From contig CAZMEY010000001.1 in assembly GCA_964565435.1 (NCBI GenBank), positions 1 through 53,682 of the forward strand: a DNA stretch of 53,682 nucleotides, in the 5' to 3' direction. Source of the stretch: JAQTTT01 sp964565435 (GTDB lineage: Archaea > Nanobdellota > Nanobdellia > Tiddalikarchaeales > Tiddalikarchaeaceae). This document shows positions 1 to 9,600 of this stretch, one piece after another; positions within the stretch are counted from its first letter, which is position 1, and every line of letters starts with the position of its first letter. The position numbers were made by a program, and so were the translations under genes. The notes below the pieces were generated by a model. The model was given only the letters and a program-made list of their open reading frames with translations, was not told the DNA's origin and did not search any database.

Positions 1-136
1 TTTGCAGAGATTCCAGCCAGGAGAGAATGTAATGGATAAATCCCTTAATGACAAATCATTTTCGGCAGAGTTCATTAAAGAGCTGAAAAAATGGGCTAAA
101 AGCCAAAAAAATGTTGAAATGCGCTTCTGGGAATAA
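1..136 (+). CDS. 3' end of an unrecognised gene (partial)
   Basis: An open frame enters from the left edge and ends in TAA at 134-136. Only the last 44 residues or so are visible. They are polar and end in MRFWE; I see no domain motif. The coding composition (Lys/Asn/Glu-rich) matches neighbouring genes, and the stop lies 31 bp before serS, so a real gene end is likely. Its function cannot be told from this fragment. Confidence 0.55.
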   Translation, partial: LQRFQPGENVMDKSLNDKSFSAEFIKELKKWAKSQKNVEMRFWE

Positions 137-145
137 TTTTTAAAA
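137..145 (+). promoter_or_regulatory. Box A (TATA) promoter of serS
   Basis: TTTTTAAAA sits 23-31 nt upstream of the serS ATG and there is no GGAGG-type site in between, so transcription probably starts at or next to the start codon (leaderless). Confidence 0.55.
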
Positions 146-167
146 CCCAATTTTTTATTATTATGAT

Positions 168-1445
168 ATGCTTGATATCAGATTATTCAGGGAAAACCCT
201 GAAATTATAAAAGATGACTTGAAAAAAAGAAAGTATTCTGACAAATTGCCCTTGGTTGACAAAATCATTGAAGCTGACTTGGCTTGGAGGCAAAAATCCA
301 AGGAATTGGACGAGCTTAAGGCATTAAGAAACAAAACAAGCAAAGAGATTGGAACAATAAAAGATGCAGCTGAAAGAGGCAAAAAAATCAAGCAAATGCA
401 GGACAATAATAAAAAAATTGAAGGAATGGAAACTCAAGTGGCTGGGCTTGAAGAAAAAACAATTGAATTAGTCAGCCAAATACCCAACTTAATGGATGAA
501 AGCGTTCCTGTTGGAAAGGATGATTCAGAGAATGTTGAAGCAAAGCAATGGGGCAAAAAGCCTTCATTTAATTTCAGCCCTTTGGCCCATCAAGAATTAT
601 GCGAAAAAAACGGATGGTATGACATTTTAAGGGGCTCAAAGGTTGCAGGGGCAAGGAATTATTTCCTTAAAGGAAACTTGGCAAGGCTTAACACTGCCTT
701 GATATCTTATGCCCAGGATTTCTTGGCCAATAAGGGATTTACCTTAATGATTCCCCCCTACATGTGCTATGATAAATGCTTTTTTGGCACAGGATACTTG
801 CCTAGCGGAAAAGATGATTTATATGAGATAAAAAATGAGGGAATGAACCTTATAGGAACAAGCGAGGTTCCAATAACAAGCTATTACATGAATGAAACAT
901 TGACAGAATCCGAGCTTCCTAAAAAAATGTGCGGATACAGCGCATGCTTTAGGACTGAAGCGGGAAGCCATGGCAAAGACGAGAAAGGCATTTTCAGGGT
1001 CCACCAATTTGACAAGGTTGAAATGGTAATACTATGCAAGCCAGAAGATAGCAAAAAAATGCATGAATATTTATTAAGCATTGCCGAAGAGTTCTGGCAA
1101 AGCCTTGGAATACACTATAGAGTCGTCAATATCTGCACAGGGGACTTGGGCGTTGTGGCAAGCAAGAAATACGACATTGAAGCATGGTTTCCAGGGCAAA
1201 ACAAATACAGGGAGATAGTAAGCTGCTCAACATTCAAGGATTACCAGTCAAGAAGGCTTAATATAAAATATAGGGAAAAAGAGGGAATGGCCCCAAAAGA
1301 ATTTATCCACACATTGAATAGCACCTTGTTTGCAAGCACTAGATGCATGATAGCAATAATTGAAAATTTCCAAAGCCAAAATGGAAAAGTCAGATTGCCA
1401 AAGGTTTTGCAAGCATATATGGGTGGCAAGGAATTCTTAGAGTAA
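168..1445 (+). CDS. serS: Seryl-tRNA synthetase
   Basis: This enzyme charges tRNA-Ser with serine, using ATP, in the cytoplasm. The 425-residue length fits the common bacterial/archaeal type, not the rare methanogen type. The N-terminal 110 residues form the Lys/Glu-rich antiparallel coiled coil that grips the tRNA long variable arm. The class II core follows, with LIGTSEVP (serine pocket), motif 2 around CFRTEAGSHGKDEKG, and motif 3 at TRCMIAIIENFQ near the C-terminus. The ATG at 168 lies one promoter-length downstream of a box A. The PIN-ATPase gene follows 34 bp later with its own box A. A tRNA-Ser (GCT) lies elsewhere in the window at 44177. The identification is secure. Confidence 0.97.
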   Translation: MLDIRLFRENPEIIKDDLKKRKYSDKLPLVDKIIEADLAWRQKSKELDELKALRNKTSKEIGTIKDAAERGKKIKQMQDNNKKIEGMETQVAGLEEKTIELVSQIPNLMDESVPVGKDDSENVEAKQWGKKPSFNFSPLAHQELCEKNGWYDILRGSKVAGARNYFLKGNLARLNTALISYAQDFLANKGFTLMIPPYMCYDKCFFGTGYLPSGKDDLYEIKNEGMNLIGTSEVPITSYYMNETLTESELPKKMCGYSACFRTEAGSHGKDEKGIFRVHQFDKVEMVILCKPEDSKKMHEYLLSIAEEFWQSLGIHYRVVNICTGDLGVVASKKYDIEAWFPGQNKYREIVSCSTFKDYQSRRLNIKYREKEGMAPKEFIHTLNSTLFASTRCMIAIIENFQSQNGKVRLPKVLQAYMGGKEFLE

Positions 1446-1449
1446 TTAA

Positions 1450-1455
1450 TTTAAA
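1450..1455 (+). promoter_or_regulatory. Box A promoter deciding the start of the PIN-ATPase gene
   Basis: TTTAAA lies 25-30 nt before the ATG at 1480 but overlaps the upstream in-frame GTG at 1456. The spacing favours the ATG. Confidence 0.5.
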
Positions 1456-1479
1456 GTGCGGGCAAATAATTATTTAATC

Positions 1480-3315
1480 ATGAAAAGCAATCTGTATGTG
1501 CCTGACACAAGCATAATAATTGAAGGCCTGCTATCAAGCATGGTTCAAAAAGGCGAAATCTTTGGAACAATAATAATTCACAACGCGGTATTGGCTGAAT
1601 TGGAACACCAAGCCAACCTAAAAAAAGAGATTGGAACAATAGGAATTAATGAGATAAAAAAAATATTGGAATCAAAAAAAATAAAAATTGAATATGACGG
1701 GCAAAGGCCCACGTTCAGGGAGATAAGATATGCTGGAATAGGCGAAATTGATGCACTGATAAGGGATTTGGCAAAGACAAGAGGGGCAACATTAATAACA
1801 TCAGATGAAGTGCAATACGAGATTGCGCTTGCAAGCCAAATTGACGCAAAATTTGCAAAAATCACAAAAGAAATCAAAGGCATTGATATTGAAAAATTCT
1901 TTGACGCAACAACAATGAGCATTCACTTAAGGGAGGAATCCACTCCTAAAGCCAAGAAAGGAAAGCCTGGAGAGTGGAAATTTGAGCAGATAAGCGACAA
2001 AAAATTAAGCGCCAAAGACATTGAATCCTATGCTGAAGATATAGTGCTTAAAGCCAGCTCTGACTCAAAAAGCTTTGTTGAAATTGAAAGAAAGGGCTCA
2101 ACAATTGTGCAATTCAGGAATTACAGGATTGTGATAACCAGGCCGCCATTAAGCGACGGATGGGAGATAACTGCTGTGCGCCCAGTAAAGATTATGGAAC
2201 TAGATGATTATAATCTTCCTGAAAAATTATATGCAAGATTAAAAGAAAAAGCTGAGGGAGTGCTTGTGGCAGGAGCTCCTGGAAACGGTAAAAGCACTTT
2301 CTGCCAGGCCTTGGCTGTCTTTTACTTAAAACAGAACAAGATTGTGAAAACTGTTGAAGCCCCAAGGGATTTAATATTGCCTGACGAAATAACACAATAT
2401 TCCAAAAGCAAGGCAACCAATTCGGAGATACACGACATATTATTACTGTCAAGGCCGGATTACACAATCTTTGATGAGATAAGGAATGTTGAGGACTTTG
2501 AATTATTCAAGGATTTAAGATTGAGCGGGGTTGGAATGGTTGGAGTAGTCCACGCAACAAACCCCATTGACGCAATACAAAGATTCATTGGAAAAGTTGA
2601 GCTTGGAATGGTTCCAAGCATACTGGATACTGTATTATATATTGAGAAAGGGAATGTGGGAAAATGCCTTGAAGTGTCAATGACTGTAAGGGTTCCAAGC
2701 GGCATGACTGAAGCTGACCTTGCAAGGCCAATCATAGAAGTCAAGGATTTCCTGACCGGCGAGCTTGCCTACGAGATGTACACTTTCGGAGAGCAGACAG
2801 TTGTTGTGCCAATAAAAGACATAAAAACAAACAGCAGCAGCAATGTTGCAAGAAAAATTGCCGGCGATGTATTAAAGGATAAAATCAGAAAAGAGCTGCC
2901 TATGGGTACAAAATTTGATTTAAGAATGACCTCTGACAACAGGGTTGAAATCCTTGTGCCTGAAAGAATGATTGGAGAATTGATTGGAAAAAACGGCTCA
3001 AATATAAAAAAATTGGAAGAGAGGATTGGAGTCAAAATAGATGTAAGGGAAGGCGAAGCCAAAGATGAGGCATCAGGTGAAGAAGAAAAAAATGAAGAAG
3101 TTGATTATAAATTAAGCATTGGAAAAAAAGGCGTTGAAATAATTCTGGGAGAGGGGCTTGAAGGGGTAAGCTTTGACATAAATGTTGACGGCAAATATGT
3201 GACAACAGCAACATCAAGCAAAAAAGGGGTAATAAAGATTTCAAGCAACAGCGATGCCGGAAAAAAATTATTATTCGCCAAAAGGGGCAACCAAGAGATA
3301 AAGGTGCTTAGATGA
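1480..3315 (+). CDS. PIN domain - PilT/VirB11-type ATPase - KH domain protein
   Basis: An archaeal protein of about 611 residues combining three modules. An N-terminal PIN nuclease-like domain (about residues 1-140) begins with PDTSIIIEGLL and has conserved acidic residues, including the IGEIDALI region. A secretion-type ATPase domain has Walker A GAPGNGKST, with DEIRNVEDFE and VGVVHATNP downstream. A KH RNA-binding domain near the C-terminus contains MIGELIGKNGSNIKK with the GxxG loop. The family is widespread in archaea, and a role in RNA processing or ribosome-associated work is suspected but not established. An in-frame GTG at 1456 would add 8 residues; the ATG at 1480 is preferred from promoter spacing. 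The next gene overlaps by 4 nt, so the two are translationally coupled. Confidence 0.88.
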   Translation: MKSNLYVPDTSIIIEGLLSSMVQKGEIFGTIIIHNAVLAELEHQANLKKEIGTIGINEIKKILESKKIKIEYDGQRPTFREIRYAGIGEIDALIRDLAKTRGATLITSDEVQYEIALASQIDAKFAKITKEIKGIDIEKFFDATTMSIHLREESTPKAKKGKPGEWKFEQISDKKLSAKDIESYAEDIVLKASSDSKSFVEIERKGSTIVQFRNYRIVITRPPLSDGWEITAVRPVKIMELDDYNLPEKLYARLKEKAEGVLVAGAPGNGKSTFCQALAVFYLKQNKIVKTVEAPRDLILPDEITQYSKSKATNSEIHDILLLSRPDYTIFDEIRNVEDFELFKDLRLSGVGMVGVVHATNPIDAIQRFIGKVELGMVPSILDTVLYIEKGNVGKCLEVSMTVRVPSGMTEADLARPIIEVKDFLTGELAYEMYTFGEQTVVVPIKDIKTNSSSNVARKIAGDVLKDKIRKELPMGTKFDLRMTSDNRVEILVPERMIGELIGKNGSNIKKLEERIGVKIDVREGEAKDEASGEEEKNEEVDYKLSIGKKGVEIILGEGLEGVSFDINVDGKYVTTATSSKKGVIKISSNSDAGKKLLFAKRGNQEIKVLR

Positions 3316-3911
3316 AGGCATTGTTTTTCTCAGACATTCATGGGGATTTGGAAGCTCTAAGAAAAATCATTGACAAAGGCAAAAAAGCAGATATAATCAT
3401 TTGCGCAGGAGATTTAAGCTCGCAAGGCAATAATCTTCAGGAAATGATTGATGAGATTGGAAAAATCAAGGATAAAAAAATACTTATAATCCCTGGAAAC
3501 AACGAAACCCCTAGAATGATTAATGACTCTATTGATGATTATGAAAATATTATATCAGTGCACGCTGAAATATACCAAGACAAAAATGTTTCATTCTTCG
3601 GAATTGGAGGGGGGACAATAAGCCCATTTAATACAATATATGAATTGTCAGAGGATGAATTTGGAAAAATCCTAAAAAACGCTAAAAAAATTGATTGCTT
3701 AATCTCCCACTCGCCCCCAAAAAACACCTCGCTTGACTTAATACCTAACGGCATGCATATAGGAAGCGGGGAAGTGTTCAAATGGATTATGAATAACCAG
3801 CCAAGAGCTTGCTGCTGCGGCCACTGCCACGAAAACGAAGGCAAAGAAGAAAAATTAGGGAAAACTTACTGCTTTAATCCCGGCAAAAAAGGGATAATAA
3901 TAGATTTATGA
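3312..3911 (+). CDS. Calcineurin-like metallophosphoesterase (YfcE/MJ0936-like)
   Basis: A small one-domain metal-dependent phosphoesterase of 199 residues. The motifs are in family order: SDIHGD (residues 7-12), CAGDLSS (about 36), IPGNNE (about 60, where the usual GNHD is GNNE), SHSPP (about 135) and CCGHCHE near residue 170, followed by FNPGKKG. These ligands would bind two metal ions. The substrate is unknown; relatives act on cyclic or nucleotide phosphodiesters. It overlaps the PIN-ATPase stop by 4 nt (ATGA), and its own stop is overlapped the same way by the next gene, so the three form one operon. Confidence 0.88.
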   Translation: MKALFFSDIHGDLEALRKIIDKGKKADIIICAGDLSSQGNNLQEMIDEIGKIKDKKILIIPGNNETPRMINDSIDDYENIISVHAEIYQDKNVSFFGIGGGTISPFNTIYELSEDEFGKILKNAKKIDCLISHSPPKNTSLDLIPNGMHIGSGEVFKWIMNNQPRACCCGHCHENEGKEEKLGKTYCFNPGKKGIIIDL

Positions 3912-4426
3912 AAATATTAATCACGGGCTCCCCTGGAACCGGCAAAACCCAAATATCAAAGGAATTGGCCAATATTGCCCAATTATTATACATTGATGTT
4001 AAGGGAATAATCAATAACCATAAAGAAGCCATTGACAGGGTTGAAGATGGCGAGCTTGTAATTAATGAAAAATTAAAAAAAATTCTTTCAAAGGAATTGC
4101 CAAAGGATTGCATCTTTGAAACGCATTTAATAGAATACTGCCCAAAGCCGGATGTTTTGATTATTTTGCGCACAAAACCAAGCGCCTTAAAAAAAAGATT
4201 AATGTTGAGGAAATATTCAAGCCAAAAAATCCGGGACAACTTGGAGGTTGAAATCCTTGATTATTTCGCGCAATCAGTCAATTGGAAAGAAGTGATTGAA
4301 TATGATTCAAGCAATGGCTCGGCAAAGAATAATGCCAAAAAAATATGGGCACTTATTAAATTAAAAAAATACAATAAGGGCAGCATAAAATACGCTGAAA
4401 AAGAGATGAAAATTGCGCTAACTTAG
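3908..4426 (+). CDS. AK6/Fap7-type adenylate kinase-like protein
   Basis: A P-loop nucleotide kinase of 172 residues in the AK6/Fap7 family. Walker A GSPGTGKT is at residues 7-14, the lid/NMP region contains ETHLIEYCPKPDVLIILRT, and the RLMLRKYSSQKIRDN segment is typical of the family. Fap7 proteins act in late small-subunit ribosome maturation and have adenylate kinase or ATPase activity; that role here is inferred from the family. It overlaps the phosphoesterase gene by 4 nt. Its 3' end overlaps the converging gene at 4418-4747 by 9 bp. Confidence 0.85.
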   Translation: MKILITGSPGTGKTQISKELANIAQLLYIDVKGIINNHKEAIDRVEDGELVINEKLKKILSKELPKDCIFETHLIEYCPKPDVLIILRTKPSALKKRLMLRKYSSQKIRDNLEVEILDYFAQSVNWKEVIEYDSSNGSAKNNAKKIWALIKLKKYNKGSIKYAEKEMKIALT

Positions 4427-4747
4427 CTCTTTTTTTGAAAAATTCAGTTCAACTTTTGAGATTATTCCAGAATCATTAATCAATAAATCCCCTGCCCAAT
4501 TCTTTGGCAATAATTGGGGATTGACTTTTAATTCAAATATGTTTGAATCCTTAAGGAACACTCTTGGATTAAAGCTAAGGGCATTAATCATTGGAGTTAT
4601 GCTGAATTCAACCATTTTTGAGGTGCTGCCATTTATTGCAAGCTTTAATGTTGAATTCTCATGGGGATAAAAGCTAAGATTCATTTTGTCAATAATTGAC
4701 TCTTTTTTTAGGAAAAAATAATCATCATAGTCAAGCAATTTGGCCAT
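4418..4747 (-). CDS. Hypothetical protein, 109 residues
   Basis: I do not recognise this protein. It starts MAKLLDYDDYFFLKKESIID and alternates short polar and hydrophobic stretches, as in a beta-rich fold, with no signal peptide, membrane helix or cysteine cluster. A box A-like TTTTTTAATC at 4770-4780 precedes the start. Downstream it converges on the AK6-like gene with a 9-bp overlap. Composition is like its neighbours. It is likely a real gene because the frame fills the space exactly between two well-identified genes on compatible strands. Confidence 0.6.
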   Translation of the reverse strand: MAKLLDYDDYFFLKKESIIDKMNLSFYPHENSTLKLAINGSTSKMVEFSITPMINALSFNPRVFLKDSNIFELKVNPQLLPKNWAGDLLINDSGIISKVELNFSKKELS

Positions 4748-4772
4748 AAAACATTAATAATCAATCAATTGA

Positions 4773-5291
4773 TTAAAAAATTATGCTTCCATTTCTCAAT
4801 ATTATTATTTTTTTGCCATTAATCTTTACAACAGTGCTTGGAGGGTTTTTTGGCAGCTCGCCTTTGTCAATGATTTCATCAGCGCCTTTAATCAATGATT
4901 CATCAATCTCATTGATTGAATAAGGGGATGGCTTGCCTGAAATGTTTGCGCTAGTGCTTATTAGCGGCGCATTAATTTTTTTTATTATCCTATTGGCTGA
5001 TTTATTGGAGCTTATCCTGCAAGCTATATAATCTTTTGACACCTCATTAGGAATAACTCTTTTTTTGGGAAGCACTATGCTTAAAGGGCCTGGCCAATAT
5101 TTTTTAGCCAATTCAAGCGCTGTTTTATTCACTTTTGCTATTTTTTTCAGCATATCAATGCTGTCAACTAAAACAATAAACGGCTTATCCTTTGGCCTTT
5201 TTTTCAGCTCAAAAATCTTTTTCACTTCTTCCTTATCAAGCGCGCTGCAGCCAATGCCATAGCAAGTCTCTGTTGGATAGATTATTATCAT
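4773..5291 (-). CDS. tsaC: Threonylcarbamoyl-AMP synthase (Sua5/YciO/YrdC family)
   Basis: Makes threonylcarbamoyl-AMP from threonine, bicarbonate and ATP, the first step of t6A37 modification in ANN-decoding tRNAs. The 172 residues correspond to the single YrdC domain, without the extra Sua5 C-terminal domain. Visible signatures are IIYPTETCYGIGCSA at the N-terminus, KKRPKDKPF (about 31-39, ATP/substrate binding), the WPGPLSIVLPKK segment, and STSANISGKPSP (about 113). The start is set by conservation right from the first residues. The promoter lies in the 38-bp divergent region shared with the DUF112 gene. Confidence 0.93.
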   Translation of the reverse strand: MIIIYPTETCYGIGCSALDKEEVKKIFELKKRPKDKPFIVLVDSIDMLKKIAKVNKTALELAKKYWPGPLSIVLPKKRVIPNEVSKDYIACRISSNKSANRIIKKINAPLISTSANISGKPSPYSINEIDESLIKGADEIIDKGELPKNPPSTVVKINGKKIIILRNGSIIF

Positions 5292-5297
5292 AAAATG

Positions 5298-5323
5298 TTT
5301 TAAAATGCCAATAATTAAAAATC
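5298..5323. promoter_or_regulatory. Overlapping divergent promoters of tsaC and the DUF112 gene
   Basis: The 38-bp region between two divergent genes holds TTTTAAAA (5298-5305), placed 25-32 nt before the TTG start at 5330 on the plus strand. A minus-strand TTTTTAATTATT box (about 5310-5322) lies about 20-31 nt before the tsaC ATG. Each box lies inside the other gene's promoter-to-start interval, so expression of the two genes may be mutually exclusive or co-regulated. This is inferred from spacing. Confidence 0.45.
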
Positions 5324-5329
5324 ATTATC

Positions 5330-6496
5330 TTGATTGGGTTTTTTTTGGCAGGACTTCTTGGAAGCTTGGCTGGAATAATTATCGGGCTTATCCCCGGGCT
5401 TCATTTGAATATTTTCGCTTATTTGATATTGCTTAGCCCCAATCTTGAAACAGCTGTTTTTTTGATTGGCGCTTTGCTGTCAAGCAACGTTTTTGAGTTC
5501 TTGGGAGCAGCTTACCTTAATGTGCCTAAAGAAGGGGAGGTGCTGCTTAAAGGCGCTTTTGCCAGATTCATGGCTAATGGAAGAATGGCTACAGCTGTCA
5601 AAATAATCTCCTATTCATCAATAATCTCCTATGCTTTGGCAATGACTTTGTCAATATTTTTAGGGAAAATTGTTTCAACTATTAGCTATTTTTTGTCAAG
5701 CTATTCTTGGATATTGTTATTACTTGCAAGCGCTTTGATAATAATTAGGCAGAAAAACAGCTTCAAAGCATTGGCTTTTTTTATCTTGTCCGGAATCTTG
5801 GGATTATTAAGCTTTAATATCGGGCTTAATGAGCCATTCCTGCCATTATTGACTGGAATGTTTGGGATTTCAGGCTTGATAAAAAAAGGAGGCAATGGCG
5901 AACAAATAAATCAAATGGATAAAACAGCTGTTGAGTCCGGTTTTTTTGACATCTTCAAAGCTTCAATAATAGGGGTTTTATCAACTATTGCAATGATGCT
6001 TATTCCTGCAATAAGCCCAAGCCAGATAGGTTTTTTTACTGGAAACTATAAAGATGATGAATTAAAGGTTGCTTCAATGGCAAGCATTAATATCTCTGAC
6101 GCAATAATGAGCTTAACTGCTTTTTATTTTATAGGAAAAGGGAGAAGCGGGACGGTTGAAAAGATAGGGCAGGCAATTTTTATTGGATTAAAAGAGTATT
6201 ATCTAATCCTTTTTTGCGGATTTTTCAGCCTAATTATAGCATGCATTCTCGCCCCTAAAATAAGCAAAAAAATCTCCAATTATTCAAAAATAATCGGCTC
6301 AAAATGGTTCTCTTTTGGAATAATAATCTTTGTGGCATTATTGACTATTTATTTTGACTCATTCAAGGGATTGATTATTCTTGCGCTTTCAACATTGCTT
6401 GGATTGTTTCTTATTAAAAAGAATGCCAGGCCTGTGAATTTAATGGGCTCATTGGCTTTGCCAACAATATTATTCTTTTTGGGGCGGCTTTTTTAG
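5330..6496 (+). CDS. TctA/DUF112-family polytopic membrane protein
   Basis: A membrane protein of 388 residues with about ten hydrophobic helices. The N-terminus carries GLIPGLHLN (residues 20-28), the glycine/proline-rich signature of the tripartite tricarboxylate transporter large permease family (TctA, DUF112). A second half-repeat contains LIPAISPSQIGFFTG. Archaeal members usually lack the TctB and TctC partners, and none is visible here, so the transported substrate is unknown. The start is a TTG: no ATG or GTG lies between it and the upstream in-frame stop at 5312, and a box A is at the leaderless distance. The gene stands alone on its strand. Confidence 0.8.
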   Translation: MIGFFLAGLLGSLAGIIIGLIPGLHLNIFAYLILLSPNLETAVFLIGALLSSNVFEFLGAAYLNVPKEGEVLLKGAFARFMANGRMATAVKIISYSSIISYALAMTLSIFLGKIVSTISYFLSSYSWILLLLASALIIIRQKNSFKALAFFILSGILGLLSFNIGLNEPFLPLLTGMFGISGLIKKGGNGEQINQMDKTAVESGFFDIFKASIIGVLSTIAMMLIPAISPSQIGFFTGNYKDDELKVASMASINISDAIMSLTAFYFIGKGRSGTVEKIGQAIFIGLKEYYLILFCGFFSLIIACILAPKISKKISNYSKIIGSKWFSFGIIIFVALLTIYFDSFKGLIILALSTLLGLFLIKKNARPVNLMGSLALPTILFFLGRLF

Positions 6497-6655
6497 CATG
6501 CCTTTTGACAAAAACGACTCCAAAAAAAACCTGCCTTTTTTGTAATCAAGCTCCTCGATTTTTTCCTCTGCTTTGCCAGGCTCGGTTTTTGGAGGCTCAT
6601 TCAATTTTCTCCTAAAAAAATCAGGCGTTATGATGCAAATATATAGGCAATGCAT
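6470..6655 (-). CDS. Possible small protein downstream of the PolD large subunit
   Basis: A 61-codon frame lies 24 bp after the PolD large-subunit stop, on the same strand, and overlaps the end of the DUF112 gene by 27 bp. It encodes a charged peptide with a Pro/Lys/Glu-rich middle. An AGGAG sits inside it next to an internal TTG (same frame) and an ATG (other frame, a basic 35-residue peptide). The true reading frame is therefore uncertain and the region may be non-coding. I list it because the surrounding 180 bp otherwise has no gene. Confidence 0.25.
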   Translation of the reverse strand: MHCLYICIITPDFFRRKLNEPPKTEPGKAEEKIEELDYKKGRFFLESFLSKGMLKKPPQKE

Positions 6656-6679
6656 AAATAAAAGAATTGCGTTTTAAAA

Positions 6680-9600
6680 TCAAAAATTGCTAAGGCTTAT
6701 TTGCTTTGTGTCCGGCTTGCCGAAAACGCCATCAATCCTTCTTTCAAGAATCATCAAATCCTGCCTTAAATAGTCAGGCAAATTATAATTCCTGCCTAAA
6801 TTCATGCAATGCTCAAAATATTTTTTCACACTGCCCTCAGCTATTGTGAAAATTATTTTCCCGCCGCATTTGGTGCACTTGCCAATCAATGGGGGGCGCA
6901 GGAATTTCTCGTTGCAATTAACGCACCTAAATGCCTGGCTTGAATATTTCCTCAAATTACCCTTTAAATCCTTCAAAAAATGCTTATCAATGATTAGCCT
7001 TGCAACATCATCCTTGTCAACGCACCTGAACTTGTTGGCAATTCCCAATTGCGCGTTAAGCTTATCCTCCATTGTCGCCAATGTCTTGTAAGCGCTCACC
7101 ATAGGACCTTGGTTAATATTGCTTGACAAATGGGTAAACATTAATCCCTCATATTGCTCAGGCTTATTCAATAAATCCTCAACCCTTTTTATCTTCACAT
7201 CATAAGGCATTTTGCAATCCTTTGCAGCCTGGTAAAACTCCAAAGGATAGCTGGACACTACATCAACATTGTAAGCCTCTCCGTCAATCTCCAACGGGTC
7301 AAGAGTAGTGCTTAAAACTAATGGGGCGTCCATTGTCCTGCCCCCTCTTCTGTCCGGAAGAAACTGCCTGCTGAAATTAAGCAATGCGTCAAGGAGCAGT
7401 ATTACACACAGCTCATCTCCGTCAGCATTCCTTCTGCAAGCCGCATGAAGATAAGGATGCGCATAGATGCCTTGGGATTTTGAAAATCCTATAATCCTGC
7501 TGATTATCCCTGCGCTCGTGTGGGGGGCAATGCTTATAGCTAAAACCCCTATCAAATCCTCTTTTGATTTGTAATTAAAAAACCTTGGCAAGCCATAAAG
7601 ATGCTCAAGCTCATCATCAATGAAATTCGCTGTTTTTAGCAAAAAATCAACAGAGCTCGCATCATGCCATTCCCTGCAATCAGGCAAAATCAAATCCTGC
7701 GGCAAAAGCTCAACCATTTGATTGGCATCAACTAATTCATTTCCGTAAATATCTTTACCATAACCCAATATTTTTGCTTTCTCAATGCTTAAGCCAATCT
7801 CTGAGCATTTAAAATGGGTGCAAATAGTCTCAATCATGTCATACCTCACTGTGCCATCCTTATTGACATAGACATCGTTTTTTGCACGCAAAAGAGATTT
7901 CATCAATGGCTCAGTAATCCTGTCCTTATCCCAAACTCCTTTAACGCCTTTGACTAATGAAGGTATTGCTAGCCCTGTTTTTTTCAAAACATCCCTTAAA
8001 TAATAATTGATGCTTATCTCCCTTTTATTAAAAGGCTTAGAATCCTTCATGCAGCATTTTTCCTTATCAGAGATTTTTTTGCAAACGCGGCAGTAATACC
8101 TCTTAGAGGTTTTTGAGCCGCACGATTCGCAAAGTTTGTAAATAGTTTCTTTTTTGCAAACATCGCAATAAAAAAGCGGGAATTCTGCAGTGACTATTCC
8201 CTTCTCGCTCGCTGCATTAAAGCTTCTGAGCCTGCCACCTTCAGCACCTACAGGAAACAATCCATGGGGACTACCAAGCATCTTCCTAAGCTTTGCTTTT
8301 TCAGGCCTTCCCATTCTTGCGCCAATGAATGTCCCTCCAAAATCATTTATCTTCAATCCCGACAATTCATTCGCAGCCCCCAATGCATCAAGGCTTTTAG
8401 GCTCGCTTATCTTTTTGCCGTCAAACCCCAGATTCAATAATAATATCTTGGAATCAGGCTCTGAAAGCAATAAAGATTCATTATCAACCTTATGGGGAAT
8501 ATACAATTTTTCAATTATTGGCTTAATGTTTGATGGAAGATTTATCGGAATTTTTGGATTACTATTTATGGCTTTGATTAATTCTTTTAATTCATCAATG
8601 CTGGCATTTTTGTAAAAAAATATGTAATCAGGGTGCAGGCTTATTCCAAGCTCTTTTGAAAGATAAACAGCATCATCAAAGCCGACTTTATAATTCACAG
8701 GATCTTTGGATAATGAATCATAATCAATTGATGTTTTAAAATCAGAGAAATTTTTGCCCGATTCTTCAACGGCTTTTTTTAGCTCCATAGCCCACCATTC
8801 CGGAACAAAGCCGGGAGGGACTAGCATTGAACCGTTCTCCATAAAATCCCCATAATTGAATAAAATATCACCTAAGAATATTACCTCTGAAATATTGCTT
8901 CTTATTGCCAAGGCATGCTCTTCGCTTTCAACCCTTACAACATCCCCTGTTTTTAATTTGACTATTGGACCAAGCAATGAGTCGCAAGGGCTTACTGCAC
9001 AGGCTTTCCCGGGACGCTCAACCTTTAACTGAACACCTGTTGCTATAAAATCATCTGTTATCCTCATGGTTGATGGATGCATGCAAGCTGCAGCAAGCCC
9101 CGAAAACCTGCTTCTCCCATACCTTAACCTAAAGCCTCCAACCCTCATAGGATATGAAAACACAGGCCTTCCTGCAACCAAATCCTCAATGAACCTTGCG
9201 TTAATCTTGACTTTTGAAGCATTCGGAACCGCTTCCTCAACTTTTGCCCCTTCCGGCTTTGCATGAATGTTTTTTTGCAATTCAGCATATTCGCCCAAAA
9301 AAAGCCAATTATTCATTCCAACGCTTTCGCCCCATTTCTGGATTTTTTTGATAATCTTTTTGGCTTTAAGGCACAACCCTTCAGCAATAACCAAGCACAT
9401 ACCTCCCCTGATTAAATCAGTCTCAACCCTATCCAGCCTCTTGAAATTGCTTACCTCCATCTGGCTTGTAGGGTCTCCATTAATCTCCACTGGAACATTT
9501 TTCACCATGAACTGAATCTCTTCTTTAACAGGCTTATATTGAAGCCTTGAAACCTTCTCATCATAATCACTTATCTCTGCAAAATACCTGTCAATCTCAA

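Noticed and set aside
168..1445. Many opposite-strand frames over serS and other long genes
   Set aside because: They have no promoters, no recognisable domains and hydrophobic low-complexity products, as expected for shadows of AT-rich coding sequence.
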